Assembly (NCBI GenBank): GCA_018066805.1
Contig: JAGPVX010000027.1
Coordinates: forward strand, 1 to 60,280
Length of the DNA: 60,280 nucleotides
Reading direction: 5' to 3'
Source of the DNA: Paraperlucidibaca sp.
GTDB lineage: Bacteria > Pseudomonadota > Gammaproteobacteria > Pseudomonadales > Moraxellaceae
Each line of letters begins with the position of its first letter. Position 1 is the first letter of the stretch. The notes beneath the pieces are model-generated. The model ran no database searches, had not been told where the DNA came from, and saw only the letters and a program-made list of their open reading frames with translations. This document shows, piece after piece, positions 59,705 to 60,280 of the stretch. The position numbers were made by a program, and so were the translations under genes.

Positions 59705-59761
59705 ATGATGAAACTCACACAATCAGTACGACACTTTTGCGGGCATTGCCCGCATGACTAA
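59705..59761 (+). CDS. Possible 18-residue leader peptide
   Basis: Two ATGs behind GCGGGAAAA begin an 18-residue reading frame (MMKLTQSVRHFCGHCPHD) that ends 8 bp inside the amine-oxidase gene, in another frame. It would be translated through the hairpin at 59739-59753 and could open it. Speculative, but it has the better ribosome-binding site of the two. Confidence 0.3.
   Translation: MMKLTQSVRHFCGHCPHD
59739..59753 (+). promoter_or_regulatory. Hairpin abutting the amine-oxidase start codon
   Basis: GCGGGC-ATT-GCCCGC is a perfect 6-bp stem directly before ATG 59754. It leaves no room for a ribosome-binding site, so it may limit translation. Confidence 0.55.
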
Positions 59762-60280
59762 TTCTAAAATCGCCGTCATTGGCTCCGGCATTGCCGGTCT
59801 AAGCTCAGCATGGCTGCTGTCCAAGCAGCACAGGGTCACCGTTTTTGAAGCGGCAGACTACGCTGGCGGTCACAGCAACACGGTCGATGTCACGCTAAAT
59901 GGTATTAGCTACCCAGTAGATACCGGATTCTTGGTTCATAACGATCGCACCTATCCTAACCTGATTGCCCTGTTTAAGCATATTGGACTAGACACTCCAG
60001 CTAGCGAAATGTCGTTTAGCGTGAAGTTACCGCACGTCAATTTAGAATGGGCTGGGGCCACGACAGCCAGTTTATTTGCGCAAAAGCGAAATCTATTCAG
60101 GCCCAGTTTTTGGCGCATGATTCGCGACATTCTTAATTTCAACAAGCGCGCTCACGACTTGCTCGCCAGTGTTGAGGACAGCAATATGACCTTAGGTCAG
60201 CTGCTCGATCGTGAAGGCTATAGCCGAGAATTCCGTGAATGGTATTTATTGCCCATGGGCGCGGCTATTTGGTCTAGCCC
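59754..60280 (+). CDS. FAD-dependent amine-oxidase-like protein (3' end missing)
   Basis: 175 codons are visible and the frame is open at the window end. The N-terminus has the dinucleotide-binding motif VIGSGIAGLSSAWLL, then FEAADYAGGHSNTVDV and VDTGFLVHNDRTYPNL, typical of the COG2907-type flavoproteins. These often lie in operons with DUF1365 and cyclopropane-fatty-acid-synthase genes; that continuation lies outside the window. Divergent from the ABC operon. Confidence 0.88.
   Translation, partial: MTNSKIAVIGSGIAGLSSAWLLSKQHRVTVFEAADYAGGHSNTVDVTLNGISYPVDTGFLVHNDRTYPNLIALFKHIGLDTPASEMSFSVKLPHVNLEWAGATTASLFAQKRNLFRPSFWRMIRDILNFNKRAHDLLASVEDSNMTLGQLLDREGYSREFREWYLLPMGAAIWSS

Overview
The window is chromosomal DNA of a gammaproteobacterium carrying an apparently complete, about 35 kb P2-type (myovirus-like) prophage. 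The host assignment rests on RapA, a GspE-to-GspM type II secretion operon, a YihG-type acyltransferase, a PA4642-type small protein, DUF1285, DUF2804 and DUF4282 proteins, the long form of QueF and a SelO ending in CSS. This set is typical of Pseudomonas-like and marine gammaproteobacteria; the genus cannot be read from the sequence.

Left host flank (1-12408): the 3' two thirds of rapA, a DUF1285 gene, the gene for electron-transfer flavoprotein:ubiquinone oxidoreductase with a strong terminator, and a leftward operon gspE-F-G-H-I-J-K-L-M. gspC, gspD and gspN are not in the window. Next come tRNA-Cys(GCA) and tRNA-Leu(UAA) behind one strong promoter.

Prophage (12388-47423): it is bounded by a 21-bp direct repeat formed by the 3' end of tRNA-Leu (attL) and a copy at 47403-47423 (attR). 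The order is integrase; a 760-bp non-coding region with a GAGGTAAT/ATTACCTC repeat cluster and a cos-like site; leftward portal and terminase; rightward capsid, lysis, tail-completion, baseplate and fibre genes; a leftward com-dam pair; rightward sheath, tube, E/E' (with a frameshift site), tape measure, U and D. A leftward lysogeny operon follows (repressor, a 2-TM protein, a lipoprotein, and an AT-rich pair made of a 345-aa protein and a 4-TM protein). The rightward early operon carries a gp16-like regulator, CII, an Ogr-like activator, a primase-helicase, CsrA, a cupin-like protein and an AlpA/Xis-like protein. Early expression should make the Ogr-like activator, which would then switch on late operons through sites upstream of them.

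Right host flank (47424-60280): a CaiB/BaiF-type racemase; a rightward run of acyltransferase, PA4642-type, DUF2804, DUF4282 and serine beta-lactamase-like genes; a fatty-acid desaturase with its own promoter; SelO; then leftward two tandem paralogues of unknown function, queF and an ABC-2 export pair. A rightward flavin amine-oxidase gene runs off the end.

The most interesting candidates are these. (1) The lysogeny operon, in which the repressor's C-terminal tail and the N-terminus of the next (2-TM) protein share a peptide motif whose codons have diverged, followed by a lipoprotein and an AT-rich soluble-plus-4-TM pair placed like lambda rexAB. (2) A fibre protein whose last 40 residues and downstream hairpin look like a diversity-generating retroelement target, with no reverse transcriptase in the prophage. 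(3) A com-dam overlap that mimics Mu com-mom. (4) A phage CsrA. (5) A primase-helicase replication module paired with an iteron-like cluster.
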